A stretch of DNA of 37,296 nt, taken from IMG/VR virus record IMGVR_UViG_3300032797_000272, positions 1 through 37,296 of that record; one strand, given 5' to 3'. This DNA is from a virus. Of this stretch, positions 7,779 through 14,847 are shown piece after piece; within the stretch, counting starts at the first letter, position 1, and each line of letters opens with the position of its first letter. The notes beneath the pieces were generated by a model, which saw only the letters and a program-made list of their open reading frames with translations, ran no database searches and was not told where the DNA came from. Position numbers and translations under genes: made by a program.

Positions 7779-7787
7779 GTGCAGCCG

Positions 7788-7912
7788 CTACTGATTCCCA
7801 TCCTGCACCTTCGCTTGCGTCTCTAAGAGCCACTGGCCGTAAACTTCTGCGGCAGCGAGATCAAACTCCAGGGCCAGGAGTCCGTCAAGTTCCAAGAATG
7901 CGCTCGGGCGGC
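7788..7912 (-). other. Frameshift extension (T-type) of the tail assembly chaperone
   Basis: Past the short stop at 7885-7887, the +1 (equivalently -2) frame continues to TAG at 7788-7790. It encodes a coding-like acidic helix (FLELDGLLALEF, then DLAAAEVYGQWLLETQAKVQ). A plausible slip site is the CCC-G sequence near 7908-7912: a proline tRNA on CCC can re-pair with CCG in the +1 frame. A gtgggg run just upstream could support a -2 slip. Known: G/GT frameshifting is conserved in long-tailed phages, mostly -1, with +1 and -2 cases recorded. The exact slip site is inferred. Confidence 0.6.
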
Positions 7913-8307
7913 AGCCCCACAACTTCGCCGCTTGCCCCAGCAGCAGCAGGTCCGGTCCGTTCAGGAAACCCGGCGAGGCTATCCGCCTCGGCCTCCTCGA
8001 GAACGAATGCGCGCAACACTGCCAGGTCCGCGGCCGCGAGCAACAGCGGATCCAGGCCGGCCGGCTCGACGATCGAGCGGCGCAGGATTTCGATCAGCAG
8101 CTCGCCATCGCGCACGATGGCGTCCGGCGTGAGGCTCTGGCGATCACCGGCGGCGACTTTGGCCAGTATCGCGGAGGGCAGGTGGCCGGCCAGGGCTACG
8201 TAATCAAATGGCGACACGCGCCGGGCCAGCAATGACAGCCCGGACGGCAGCTCGAGGCGGCGCATGGCGCGGGCCTTGAAATCGTCGATGGTGGAGACAT
8301 TGCTCAT
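7885..8307 (-). CDS. Tail assembly chaperone, short (G-type) form (140 aa)
   Basis: By position between the tail-tube genes and the tape-measure gene, this is the tail assembly chaperone, which coats the tape measure during assembly and is absent from the virion. I chose ATG 8307 because an aggagc site precedes it; the frame upstream of that is tandem gtgacaa words. The protein is largely helical: an N-terminal STIDDFKARAMRRLELPSGL, then DYVALAGHLPSAILAKVA, then helices with LLIEILRRSIVEPAGLD and LRAFVLEEAEADS, and a short Gly/Ala tail. Its C-terminal end overlaps a second open frame (7788-7912) that looks coding, as expected for G/GT frameshifting in this gene pair. Confidence 0.75.
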   Translation of the reverse strand: MSNVSTIDDFKARAMRRLELPSGLSLLARRVSPFDYVALAGHLPSAILAKVAAGDRQSLTPDAIVRDGELLIEILRRSIVEPAGLDPLLLAAADLAVLRAFVLEEAEADSLAGFPERTGPAAAGASGEVVGLPPERILGT

Positions 8308-8334
8308 TGCCTGCTCCTCGGTAGAAGTGACAAG

Positions 8335-8394
8335 TGACAAGTGACAAGTGACGAGCGGGGCCTCTTGTCACTGGTCACTCGTCACTCGTCACTT
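8335..8394. repeat. Tandem gtgacaa words in inverted arrangement
   Basis: Three to four direct copies of aagtgac face copies of gtcact(c/t) across gagcggggcc, so transcripts could form a long imperfect hairpin. It fills the spacer between the tube-like gene stop (8389) and the chaperone start. Confidence 0.85.
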
Positions 8395-9009
8395 AGTCCT
8401 TACTATCTGCATCAACTCATCGCCGCGCACGCGCGTGGTATCGGCGTAAGCCTTGAACTTCAGCTTGTAGGTGCTCTCCTTGGCGCGCTCGAAGTGCAGC
8501 GCGATGGCCGAGACGATGAATGCCTTGTACAGCATCCAGTAGACGAACTTGCCGGCCACGGCGCGGTTGGGGGCCACGGCCAGCACCGTGACGGGAGTCA
8601 CCGCGGCGTCAGCCTGCCCGCCGATCTGCAGCGCCTGGGAGTTGGCCAGCGCGGTGTAGAGCGCGAGATTGGCGGAGCTGAGCAGCGTCTGCAGGCGGGT
8701 GAGATTCGTCTCTTTCATCACGAAATCGATTTCCGCCTCGATGGAATCGAAGGCCACGTCCACCGGCATCTCGAATTGATCGGCGTGGATCTCGTTGAGC
8801 TTTTCGGTGATGGTGGGCATGGTGGGGGCTTCGACAAGGCCGGCGTGGAAGCCGGCGGCGCTGGTGGGCTGACCGCTGGCATCGAGCACCAGGGTATTGG
8901 CGTCGGCGGTGGGCGTCAGGCTCGAAGCCGGCGCGACGATGTTGATGTAAACGTCGGCGGGGGCCTGGAAAATGTTGGCCGGCGTGTAAACTTTTGTGAT
9001 GTTCGCCAT
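8389..9009 (-). CDS. Tail-tube-like protein 1 (206 aa)
   Basis: This is a paralogue-like partner of the gene at 9052-9933. Both begin with M-A-x-x-x-K-hydrophobic-TPA and FQ(A/G)PAD, carry PT(I/K)..LNEIHADQFEMPVDVAF-type segments with matching order, and end in MQIVR. I chose ATG 9009 because a gaggag site (9020-9025 on the minus strand) precedes it. Known: tail-tube proteins polymerise as hexameric rings around the tape measure, and the gene lies just before the chaperone gene, as here. It lacks the roughly 65-residue Gly-rich insert of its neighbour. Which of the two is the main tube subunit cannot be decided from sequence. Confidence 0.7.
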   Translation of the reverse strand: MANITKVYTPANIFQAPADVYINIVAPASSLTPTADANTLVLDASGQPTSAAGFHAGLVEAPTMPTITEKLNEIHADQFEMPVDVAFDSIEAEIDFVMKETNLTRLQTLLSSANLALYTALANSQALQIGGQADAAVTPVTVLAVAPNRAVAGKFVYWMLYKAFIVSAIALHFERAKESTYKLKFKAYADTTRVRGDELMQIVRTK

Positions 9010-9051
9010 ATGATTCAACTCCTCAGGGGCACAGCCTGAAGGCTATGCTAC

Positions 9052-9933
9052 TTACGTCATCCTCACGATCTGCATGGCCATGTCCTTGGCCACCCGCGAG
9101 GTGTCGAGCAACAGTTTCCATTTCAGCTTCAGAACGGTTTCCTTGCCGCGCTGCACGGGCATGGGAATGGCCGAGGCGATGTACGCCTTATAGGCCAGCG
9201 CGTAGATATATTTGTTCGCGGCGTCGCGCCGTGGAGCCACCAGCATCAGCGTGGTAACCAGCGCGTCGCTCGAGGGGCTGGAGCCGATCTGCAGCAGCTC
9301 GGTGGCGGGGTTGACGGCGCCGATCACCAGGTCCCAAAACGAGGCGCTGAACAGCCCGGCGAAAAATCGCTGGAGGTTGGCGAAGACCAGCTCCTTCACG
9401 GTGAAATCGATCTCCGCCGCCTGGGAAACGAAGGCGGCGTCCACGGCCGCGGAATACTGGTCGGCGTGGATGGGATTGAATTTCGGCGTCACCGTGCAGG
9501 TGGCCGGGCTCTCGGTGAGACCCAGGTAAACGCCGGCGGTGATGGTGGAAATGGTGATGGTGCAGCCGGTGCCAATCCCGCCCACGGTGGCCAGGGTGCT
9601 GGCCACGGAATAGCCCGAGCCGCCGCGGAGCACGGCCACGGTGGCGACCACGCCATCAGCGACGGTGAGCACGCGGATCAGGCCGTTGGCGGCGCCGCCC
9701 TGGACCACTGTGAGCGTATCGCCGACGGCATAGCCCGTGCCGCCGGCGCCGAGGGCCACCGTGGCGATCTCGCCCTTGGTGCCGATGGGCGGCTGGCCCT
9801 TGCTGTCGAGCTGCAGGGTGTTGGTGTACTGCACGGGGGGGACGGCCGAGGCCGGCGCCTGCACGCCCAGGTAGATGTCCGCCGGGCCCTGAAAAACGTC
9901 GGCGGGGGTGAACAGCTTAGAAACTGTTGCCAT
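9052..9933 (-). CDS. Tail-tube-like protein 2 with Gly-rich inserted domain (293 aa)
   Basis: I chose ATG 9933 because of aggag 6 bases upstream. N- and C-terminal parts match the 206-aa neighbour (KLFTPADVFQGPADIY start; VDAAFVSQAAEIDFTVKEL; MQIVRMT end). Residues about 50-115 are an extra domain made of two similar beta units (GTGYAVGDTLTVV and GSGYSVASTLATV). This type of repeat appears in surface-exposed, virion-decorating inserts. The insert may project from the tail surface and bind the host or envelope, while the core builds the ring. Two tube-like genes in tandem suggest duplication followed by insertion. Confidence 0.7.
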   Translation of the reverse strand: MATVSKLFTPADVFQGPADIYLGVQAPASAVPPVQYTNTLQLDSKGQPPIGTKGEIATVALGAGGTGYAVGDTLTVVQGGAANGLIRVLTVADGVVATVAVLRGGSGYSVASTLATVGGIGTGCTITISTITAGVYLGLTESPATCTVTPKFNPIHADQYSAAVDAAFVSQAAEIDFTVKELVFANLQRFFAGLFSASFWDLVIGAVNPATELLQIGSSPSSDALVTTLMLVAPRRDAANKYIYALAYKAYIASAIPMPVQRGKETVLKLKWKLLLDTSRVAKDMAMQIVRMT

Positions 9934-9947
9934 TGAAATCTCCTTAG

Positions 9948-10032
9948 ACTGCAGGCTGCAGGCTGCAGGCTGCAGGGACACCCGAGTCGCCGGGTGGCTT
10001 TCCTGTAGCCTGTAGCCTGCAGCCTGCAGCCT
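9948..10032. repeat. Tandem gcaggct / gtagcct words with hairpin
   Basis: Four copies of ctgcagg on the left and copies of tgtagcc/cagcctg on the right flank cacccgagtcgccgggtgg, itself a small hairpin. The two sets of words are inverse complements. Confidence 0.85.
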
Positions 10033-10035
10033 TGC

Positions 10036-10587
10036 TCATGCTTCTTCCATCTCGGCGATCACCTGCAAAGTGGCCGCCATCTCGAAGCCTTTTTTCCCGC
10101 GCCCGATTTCGTTCAGCTCGTGGGCGCTCACGAAAAGTTCTTTCACCGAGCCGGCAGCCAGCGCCGCGGCGGTGATAGTGCCCAGCACGCGATGGGTCAG
10201 CGTGTGCGTACTGTAGAGCTGGGCCAGGCCGTCACCGCCGTCCGCCAGGGTCATGAAAACCATATCGAGGGCCCGGGCGTAATCCTGGACCAGCTCGGCC
10301 AGGACCTCGGCATCCTGATGGGCCACGGCCACGCCGCACTGGATCTCGACGGCGTATTTCCTGGCGCCCACGGCGGCGCGATCGAATGCCAGGCGCATGG
10401 GGGCGATGACGATAGCCGGAAATTGCGGGATGGCCACCGGCGCGAATTGCCAGGTGACGATCGAGGCCAGGACGTTTGCGCCGCCCACGGCATCGAGCGC
10501 GGCGCGCATGTCGCGCTGGCAGATGGCCATCAATTGGCGCACCAGCGGCTTGGTGTAGGCCGCGTTGTATTGGCTGCTCCATGCCAT
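10036..10587 (-). CDS. Tail terminator / head-tail joining protein candidate (183 aa)
   Basis: The start is taken at ATG 10587; the upstream in-frame codons to 10641 are gtgatga words. The protein is alpha/beta, with an N-terminal helix of YTKPLVRQLMAICQRDMRAAL type, a beta segment AIPQFPAIVIAPM, and a C-terminal MAATLQVIAEMEEA. A central strand/helix order around AVEIQCGVAVAHQDAEVLAE would suit tail terminator proteins, which cap the tube and join it to the neck. The assignment comes from position between the virion-morphogenesis gene and the tube genes. I cannot assign a family. Confidence 0.6.
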   Translation of the reverse strand: MAWSSQYNAAYTKPLVRQLMAICQRDMRAALDAVGGANVLASIVTWQFAPVAIPQFPAIVIAPMRLAFDRAAVGARKYAVEIQCGVAVAHQDAEVLAELVQDYARALDMVFMTLADGGDGLAQLYSTHTLTHRVLGTITAAALAAGSVKELFVSAHELNEIGRGKKGFEMAATLQVIAEMEEA

Positions 10588-10596
10588 GGTAAAAGC

Positions 10597-10657
10597 AGTG
10601 ATGAGTGATGAGTGATGAGTGACAAGTGGGCTGCTCCTCACTCGTCACTTGTCACTT
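10597..10657. repeat. Tandem gtgatga words in inverted arrangement
   Basis: Three copies of agtgatg, then agtgacaagtg, face ctcactcgtcacttgtcact. The two halves are complementary. This is the spacer between two late genes. Confidence 0.85.
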
Positions 10658-10659
10658 CT

Positions 10660-11262
10660 TCACAGTCCCAACATCTCCTGGCCGATCATTCGGGCGCGCA
10701 GCGGGTCCACCGCGGCGTCGGCCGCCTGGGCCACGGCAAAGCCGGTCTGGCGGGCGAGCTGCGCCAGCCGGCCAACCAGCGCGGAGCGCATCTTGCGCTT
10801 CATGGCGTCGGTGAGCGCCAAAATTTTCCGCATGGGCATGCCGCGCCCGGTGCCCGGTCCCACCGCCACGGCGGGTTTTTGAAAGCCTTTGCCGGTGCCG
10901 GTCTGATGAAAGAGCGCGTAGGGCACCAGCGATCCCCAGATCAATTTCTCGCGGGTGATCTCCTCGACGTGTCCGGCGCCGGCTTCCGTGAACGAGGCTT
11001 CGAGGGCCCCGGTCTCGCGCAAGATCGCGGGATTGCCCTTGCGCTTGAACGTCGAAGGAGCCAGGGTCTGCCACTCGCCGCGCCCCGCGGTTCGGAACAT
11101 CTCGAGCGTGTAGTATTCGAGCACATCATGAGCGATCAGGCGAAAGGCCGGGGACCAATCGCGCAGCTCGGTGGCCAAGTTGCCGATGGCGGTGTGGAAT
11201 AGCGTCTCACCGCCGCGGCGGCCCTGGTAGTTCCAGCTATAACCGAGCTTCAGTTCGAGCAT
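10660..11262 (-). CDS. Phage virion morphogenesis protein (Mu gpG / tail-completion S family)
   Basis: The start is ATG 11262 (MLELKLGY). Visible family features are WQTLAPSTFKRKG (about residues 67-79), ILRETGALEASF (about 83-94) and a GSLVPYALFHQTGTG segment. The pattern of W-x-x-L-x-x-(S/T)-T, then L-x-x-TG-x-L-x-x-S and a Y-A-x-x-H-Q is the signature of the Mu virion morphogenesis / P2 tail-completion family. These proteins act at the head-tail junction. The C-terminal third is helical and basic. Position just after the DUF1320-type gene matches the Mu order (gp36, gp37/G). Confidence 0.8.
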   Translation of the reverse strand: MLELKLGYSWNYQGRRGGETLFHTAIGNLATELRDWSPAFRLIAHDVLEYYTLEMFRTAGRGEWQTLAPSTFKRKGNPAILRETGALEASFTEAGAGHVEEITREKLIWGSLVPYALFHQTGTGKGFQKPAVAVGPGTGRGMPMRKILALTDAMKRKMRSALVGRLAQLARQTGFAVAQAADAAVDPLRARMIGQEMLGL

Positions 11263-11270
11263 AAGAAAGA

Positions 11271-11328
11271 CAGGCTGCAGGCTGTAGGCTGCAGGACCTG
11301 TAGTCTGCAGCCTGTAGTCTGTAGCCTT
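11271..11328. repeat. Tandem aggctgc / gtagtct words
   Basis: Direct copies of caggctg/taggctg face copies of gcagcctgtagtctgtagcc, giving a potential hairpin that fills the spacer between the morphogenesis gene and its upstream neighbour. Confidence 0.82.
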
Positions 11329-11330
11329 TC

Positions 11331-11810
11331 TCAAAACACTTGGCCGCGGCCGAAGGAGCGGTTCTCGCCACGATCGGCGGGGGTCGAATCCGTATCCGTC
11401 TCGGCGCCGGCGATGCCGCCGAGCTGCGGCCGCACTTCCTTGTGCGCGGCCTCGCTGCGGAAAAAGGCGTCGTGCAGGCCGGCCTGGATTTCCTTGAGCA
11501 CCATCTCGAACCTTTTCCGATGCGCGGCGGCCAGGGAGTACTCGCCGGGCTGCAGCGTCATGGTGCCCTCGAGGGCATCGCCCAGGTCGCCGATGGCGCC
11601 GTCCTCATTGAGGGTGCGCAGCCAGGCGGTCTGGTCCGTGGTCAGCACCAGGGCATCGGGATCGGTGCCGCGGGAAAGCAGCGCGGAGCGAATCTGCGCT
11701 TTGCGGCCGTCGATCCAGGCCTGTATCTGGGCGTCGGAGACGGAGCCGGTCTGTGCCCGCTTGAACTGCGGGAAGTGCGCGCAAAGGTTGTCCACGGTGC
11801 AGTAGCTCAT
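11331..11810 (-). CDS. DUF1320 / Mu gp36-like neck protein (159 aa)
   Basis: The N-terminus (MSYCTVDNLCAHFP), then VSDAQIQAWIDGRKAQIRS and a later helix AAAHRKRFEMVLKEIQAG, follow the Mu gp36 layout: a helical protein with an early 'Y-t-t-x-d-L' start and an inter-helix segment. Family members join head and tail. The C-terminus here is extended and polar (about residues 130-159: TDTDSTPADRGENRS), slightly longer than usual. The order (this gene, virion morphogenesis gene) is as in Mu. The start codon at 11810 is preceded by tandem ggactag words. Confidence 0.75.
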   Translation of the reverse strand: MSYCTVDNLCAHFPQFKRAQTGSVSDAQIQAWIDGRKAQIRSALLSRGTDPDALVLTTDQTAWLRTLNEDGAIGDLGDALEGTMTLQPGEYSLAAAHRKRFEMVLKEIQAGLHDAFFRSEAAHKEVRPQLGGIAGAETDTDSTPADRGENRSFGRGQVF

Positions 11811-11813
11811 AAG

Positions 11814-11872
11814 CTAGGGACCAGGGACTAGGGACTCGGGTACTAGCCCCTAGCCCCTAACCCCTAGCCCCT
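11814..11872. repeat. Tandem ggactag / cccctag words
   Basis: Copies of agggact(a/c) face copies of cccctag. The halves are inverse complements and form a candidate hairpin between two late genes. Confidence 0.82.
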
Positions 11873-11878
11873 CTCTCC

Positions 11879-12217
11879 TCAGTACCACACGTCCAGTACC
11901 ACGCTGGTAGGGCCGGCGGCCTCGACGTGGAGATAGATGTTCGTTGCGTCGGGGTCGGCTTTCTCCCACACGTTCCCGGAAGCGCGCGCGCGAATGCTGA
12001 TGGCGCGCGGGGTCCGGGGGAGTCCGTGGGGCACGGTGTTGTCGGAGTCGGCCACCAAGCCGGTGACCGCCAGGCGGGCGTGGGACTCGCGCACGCCGTT
12101 ATCCTGGATGACGGTGCCCAGCTTGGTGGTGCTGACGGCGATGACGGCCCAGGCGCTGACGGCCAGCAGGAGCGCCCCGATCAGCAGCAAGGCGATGGTC
12201 AATTTTTTGTTTTTCAC
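11879..12217 (-). CDS. Membrane-anchored or exported small protein (112 aa)
   Basis: Residues 1-27 form a basic start (MKNKK) followed by a strongly hydrophobic segment of Leu/Ile/Ala: an uncleaved anchor or signal. The rest is soluble and beta-rich (TKLGTVIQDNGVRESHARLAV; near the end SVVLDVWY). I do not recognise the family. It sits between the 72-aa gene (12214-12432), which it overlaps by 4 bases, and the DUF1320-type gene. It is therefore in the head-neck operon although it looks exported, one of several such late genes in this phage. A capsid-associated role cannot be excluded. Confidence 0.65.
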   Translation of the reverse strand: MKNKKLTIALLLIGALLLAVSAWAVIAVSTTKLGTVIQDNGVRESHARLAVTGLVADSDNTVPHGLPRTPRAISIRARASGNVWEKADPDATNIYLHVEAAGPTSVVLDVWY

Positions 12218-12432
12218 TTGGGCGTCTCCTTCCCGACGCGCACCGGACCGGGACGCGCCGGCGGCGGCGCCGTGGCGGTGACGGTGCCGGGTTTTTCCTC
12301 GGGTGGCGCGTAAGGCCGCGCAGCATGCTCGAACTCGAGCAGGCGCTTGGCCAGCGCCTCGTCCACGTCGTGGACGCCGCGGCCGTACAATTTGCCGTCG
12401 GCATCAATGGGGTGAATCAATTCGACTTTCAC
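12214..12432 (-). CDS. Small head-region protein (72 aa)
   Basis: The start is taken as GTG 12432, because aaggag lies 6 bases upstream; the upstream codons to 12465 overlap tandem words. The N-terminus KVELIHPIDADGKLYGRGV followed by DVDEALAKRLLEFEHA follows a pattern common in small proteins next to the major capsid gene in Mu-like phages: a short beta unit, then a helix, then a Pro-rich tail. The tail (GTVTATAPPPARPGPVR) is disordered. Its stop overlaps the next start by 4 bases, so translation is coupled. A function in capsid joining is inferred from context only. Confidence 0.6.
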   Translation of the reverse strand: MKVELIHPIDADGKLYGRGVHDVDEALAKRLLEFEHAARPYAPPEEKPGTVTATAPPPARPGPVRVGKETPK

Positions 12433-12450
12433 GTTTTGCTCCTTCGTATC

Positions 12451-12512
12451 AGTTCCAGGTTCCAAGTTCCAAGTTCTTCAACCTTGAACCTGGAACATGG
12501 AACCTGAAACCA
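12451..12512. repeat. Tandem gttccaa / ggaacct words
   Basis: Direct copies of aggttcc/aagttcc face copies of gaacctggaacatgg, forming a candidate hairpin between the capsid stop and the next gene. Confidence 0.82.
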
Positions 12513-12518
12513 CGTTTT

Positions 12519-13487
12519 TTACGCCACGGCATTGACCCACAGGAAACCGCAGTGGGTGTCGATGAACTGCTGGGCGTAGTAGAACCGGATGCCCAGCATG
12601 GTGGAGTCCTTGCCCTCGGCCCTCCAGCGCTTCACCAGCATTCCACCGCGGCCGCTTTCGCGCAGATCGACGCCGCCGGGTCCGCCGTCGGGGCGCACGA
12701 TCCAGCAGAAGGTATAGCCCAGGGCGGCCACGCGCTTGCCGGGCGCCGGCGGGCGATAGAACAGCAGCGCGTTCCTGCCCCAGGTGTAGGTCAGGGCATC
12801 GGCGCGGCCGCGGGTGGTGTTGTAGAGCGACTCGCCCAGGATGATCTTTTCGATCTCCAGGACTTCGGCGAGCTGCTCGAGGTTGATGGGCGGCTTCACC
12901 GTGTATTTGAAACGCTCGATGATCCGCGGGTGGTTGCGCAGGGCGCGGAACACCGGCCTCGAGATTTGCAGCCGGTTGGGCAGCAGCCCGGTGGCCCCCT
13001 GGATGGTTTCCTTCTGCGTCTCGATGGCATTCACCGGGTCGGAGTTCTGGTAATCGGACCACTGAGAGGTGCCGGCCAGGGTGGCGTTCTGCGCGATGTT
13101 GCCGACCACGATCAGCCCCGCCGCGTTGCGCTCCTTGCGCAGCAGGATCTTCTCGGTGATCTTTTCGGTGAACTCGATGTCCAGGTCGGCGCCCGGATCC
13201 GCGTTGGCGGCCAGCGGATCGGGGATGGCGATGTTGTAGCCGTGGCCGTCGGCGTAGTAGTACCCGCGGCTGTCGAGATCGACTTCGATGTCGTTGGCAT
13301 CGGCGCCGGGGCTCAGGTCGTCGGGCTCGTCGAGGAAATGCTGTTTCGAGAACTGGAAGAACAGGTCGGACTGCTTATCGACGGGGACCACCGGGAAAAT
13401 CTCCTCGTCGATATGGGCCAGGTTCTGGTACGCCACGCTGATGTTGGTCATGGCCTGATCAACGTGCGCGGTCATGGGGGTGAGCAT
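12519..13487 (-). CDS. Major capsid protein (HK97-fold, Mu-like)
   Basis: The start is ATG 13487 (MLTPMTAHVDQAM), with gaggag about 11 bases upstream. It has 322 aa, similar to other transposable-phage coat proteins. It shows an N-arm with NISVAYQNLAHIDEEIFP (15-32), an E-loop-like region around ADGHGYNIAIPDPLAANAD, a long spine-helix candidate LDIEFTEKITEKILLRKERN (about 104-123), and a C-terminal beta part (TMLGIRFYYAQQFIDTHCG). The gene follows a decorator gene and a protease/scaffold gene, the standard head order. Chain identity is inferred from order, length and secondary structure. Confidence 0.85.
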   Translation of the reverse strand: MLTPMTAHVDQAMTNISVAYQNLAHIDEEIFPVVPVDKQSDLFFQFSKQHFLDEPDDLSPGADANDIEVDLDSRGYYYADGHGYNIAIPDPLAANADPGADLDIEFTEKITEKILLRKERNAAGLIVVGNIAQNATLAGTSQWSDYQNSDPVNAIETQKETIQGATGLLPNRLQISRPVFRALRNHPRIIERFKYTVKPPINLEQLAEVLEIEKIILGESLYNTTRGRADALTYTWGRNALLFYRPPAPGKRVAALGYTFCWIVRPDGGPGGVDLRESGRGGMLVKRWRAEGKDSTMLGIRFYYAQQFIDTHCGFLWVNAVA

Positions 13488-13670
13488 ATTCTGAGTCTCC
13501 TCGCCCGTATTCGGGCTATTGGCCCGCGCCGGGCGCGGGCATCTCCATTCCCCGGCGTTCACTGGCCGACACGGCGGAGAGAACAACAATCGGGCGATCC
13601 GGCCACGAAAGCCCGGCGGGCCCCGCCCGCCGGTCCCCGAGGACGGGATCAGCGGGCGGGCCCTTGACAT
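13488..13670. other. 183-bp spacer with GC-rich hairpins before the capsid gene
   Basis: It holds ggcccgcgccgggcgcgggc (an imperfect palindrome) and gcccgtattcgggc, which recurs as gcccgcattcgggc near 15855 and 30154. No gene is supported: frames here lack a ribosome site. It may form the leader for strong capsid expression. Confidence 0.6.
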
Positions 13671-14150
13671 TTACGAGTGGCGCACGACCAGCGTCAGGCG
13701 CACGCGGATCACGTCGCCGGCCTGGCCGGCGGCTTCCTCGGCCTGGCCGACTTCATAGACCACGGTGCCGGCCACCTCGTTGATGGTCTTCACGCGGCCC
13801 TGGTTGTCGGCGACATTCAGCCGGTCGCCGCGGGCGATGACGCCTGCCGCCACGCACTGCGAGATGCCGGCCTTCCGCACCCGGACCGCGCGTCCCAGGC
13901 CGCTGGCGGGGATGGCCCCGGCGGGCCAGGCGGTGCCGCTCACGATCTGGTAGACGCCGGCCGCGAAATCCGTGGTGGCATCAGGGATGATCGAGTTCTG
14001 GGCGATGCCCAGGGGGTTGGCGGCATTGGCGGCGGCGGGTACTCCGCAGCCGTTGGCGTAGTTCGCGTGGGCTTCAACGACCACGGTGAATTTGCCGATC
14101 TCCACGTTGGCATCGTTGCGATAGGTTTTGTCGAGAATCTGTTCACTCAT
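13671..14150 (-). CDS. Head decoration protein, DUF2190-like (159 aa)
   Basis: It is beta-rich, with a pattern of IARGDRLNVADNQGRVKTI (about 109-127) and QAGDVIRVRL near the C-terminus. In this family a long segment with G-x-A-x-x-x-x-x-G-D-x-x-x-x-x-x-x-G-R is typical, and members are capsid decoration or cement proteins located next to the coat gene. The N-terminus begins MSEQILDKTYRNDA. The gene lies between the protease/scaffold gene and the capsid gene in the same strand order seen in Mu-like phages. There is no signal peptide. Confidence 0.75.
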   Translation of the reverse strand: MSEQILDKTYRNDANVEIGKFTVVVEAHANYANGCGVPAAANAANPLGIAQNSIIPDATTDFAAGVYQIVSGTAWPAGAIPASGLGRAVRVRKAGISQCVAAGVIARGDRLNVADNQGRVKTINEVAGTVVYEVGQAEEAAGQAGDVIRVRLTLVVRHS

Positions 14151-14170
14151 TTCGTTGGCTCCTTGAAAAG

Positions 14171-14241
14171 CAGGTGCTAGGTATTAGGTGCCAGGTGTTA
14201 GGCGGCAGGTCTGATACCTAACACCTGACACCTAACACCTG
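14171..14241. repeat. Tandem taggtgt / cctaaca words
   Basis: Copies of ggt(g/a)ctaggt(a/g)ttaggtg face copies of acctaacacctgacacctaac. They are inverse complements and fill the spacer between the protease gene and the decorator gene. Confidence 0.82.
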
Positions 14242-14247
14242 TTTGAT

Positions 14248-14847
14248 TCACTCCTTGGTCCGGATCGTGCTAGCCTTCTCGTACTCGGCCCAAACCGCCG
14301 GGTTCTCGCGGGCGAAGCGGGCCAGGGCCTTGGCGTAGGGAATTTTCTTCTCGGCCATGAGCTGGGCGACGCCGGCATTGACCGTTTCCTTGGCGGTCAT
14401 GGTTTCGCCGCCCGAGATCCCGCGGCTGGTCAGGTCGATCACCGGCTTGGCCTCGGCCAGCACGGCCGCGGCGGCATCGTAGTTGGCCCCCGCCAGCACG
14501 AAGAAATTCTCGCGCTGCTTGGGCAGGATCTTTCCGGCGGCCACGGCGGTATCCACCAGCGCCGCGATTTTCTGCGCGCGGAGGTAGCCGGCCATCGAGA
14601 GTTTCCCCTCGCTGGTGCGGCGCTCCGCGAGCATCAGGATCTCCGCGGGCTTGGCCTTGGCGGCCTCGGCCAGGAACGCGGTGTCGGCGGCCGCGATTTC
14701 GCGGGCCTTCACGTCGTCGGCATCGGGCTCGTCTTTGGGCAGCTTGCCATCGACCAGACCCACCATCTCGTCGCCCTCGAAGACCCCGACACGGCCCTTG
14801 TGCTCGCCGTCGGCGAGACATTTCAGTTTGAAGTTCTTGACTGCCAT
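14248..14847 (-). CDS. Internal-start scaffold protein, Mu gpZ-like (199 aa)
   Basis: An in-frame ATG at 14847 inside the protease gene is preceded by aaggag on the minus strand, about 9 bases away, which is a strong ribosome site. It would give MAVKNFKLKC followed by helical Ala/Lys/Glu-rich sequence (AAKAKPAEILMLAE), as expected of a scaffold. Known: Mu gene I also makes the scaffold gpZ from an internal start in the same frame. Inferred: the same arrangement operates here. Part of a tandem cagattt word lies just upstream. Confidence 0.7.
   Translation of the reverse strand: MAVKNFKLKCLADGEHKGRVGVFEGDEMVGLVDGKLPKDEPDADDVKAREIAAADTAFLAEAAKAKPAEILMLAERRTSEGKLSMAGYLRAQKIAALVDTAVAAGKILPKQRENFFVLAGANYDAAAAVLAEAKPVIDLTSRGISGGETMTAKETVNAGVAQLMAEKKIPYAKALARFARENPAVWAEYEKASTIRTKE

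Noticed and set aside
6551-7801. A 416-codon open frame on the minus strand running through the whole cassette and array
   Set aside because: Its protein is Pro/Ala/Arg low-complexity over the array because NNRCC units avoid stops. It lies antisense to two well-supported genes with ribosome sites, so it is a shadow.
10941-11129. Short alternative minus frame inside the virion morphogenesis gene as a nested gene
   Set aside because: No ribosome site and Arg/Ser/Pro-rich shadow composition.
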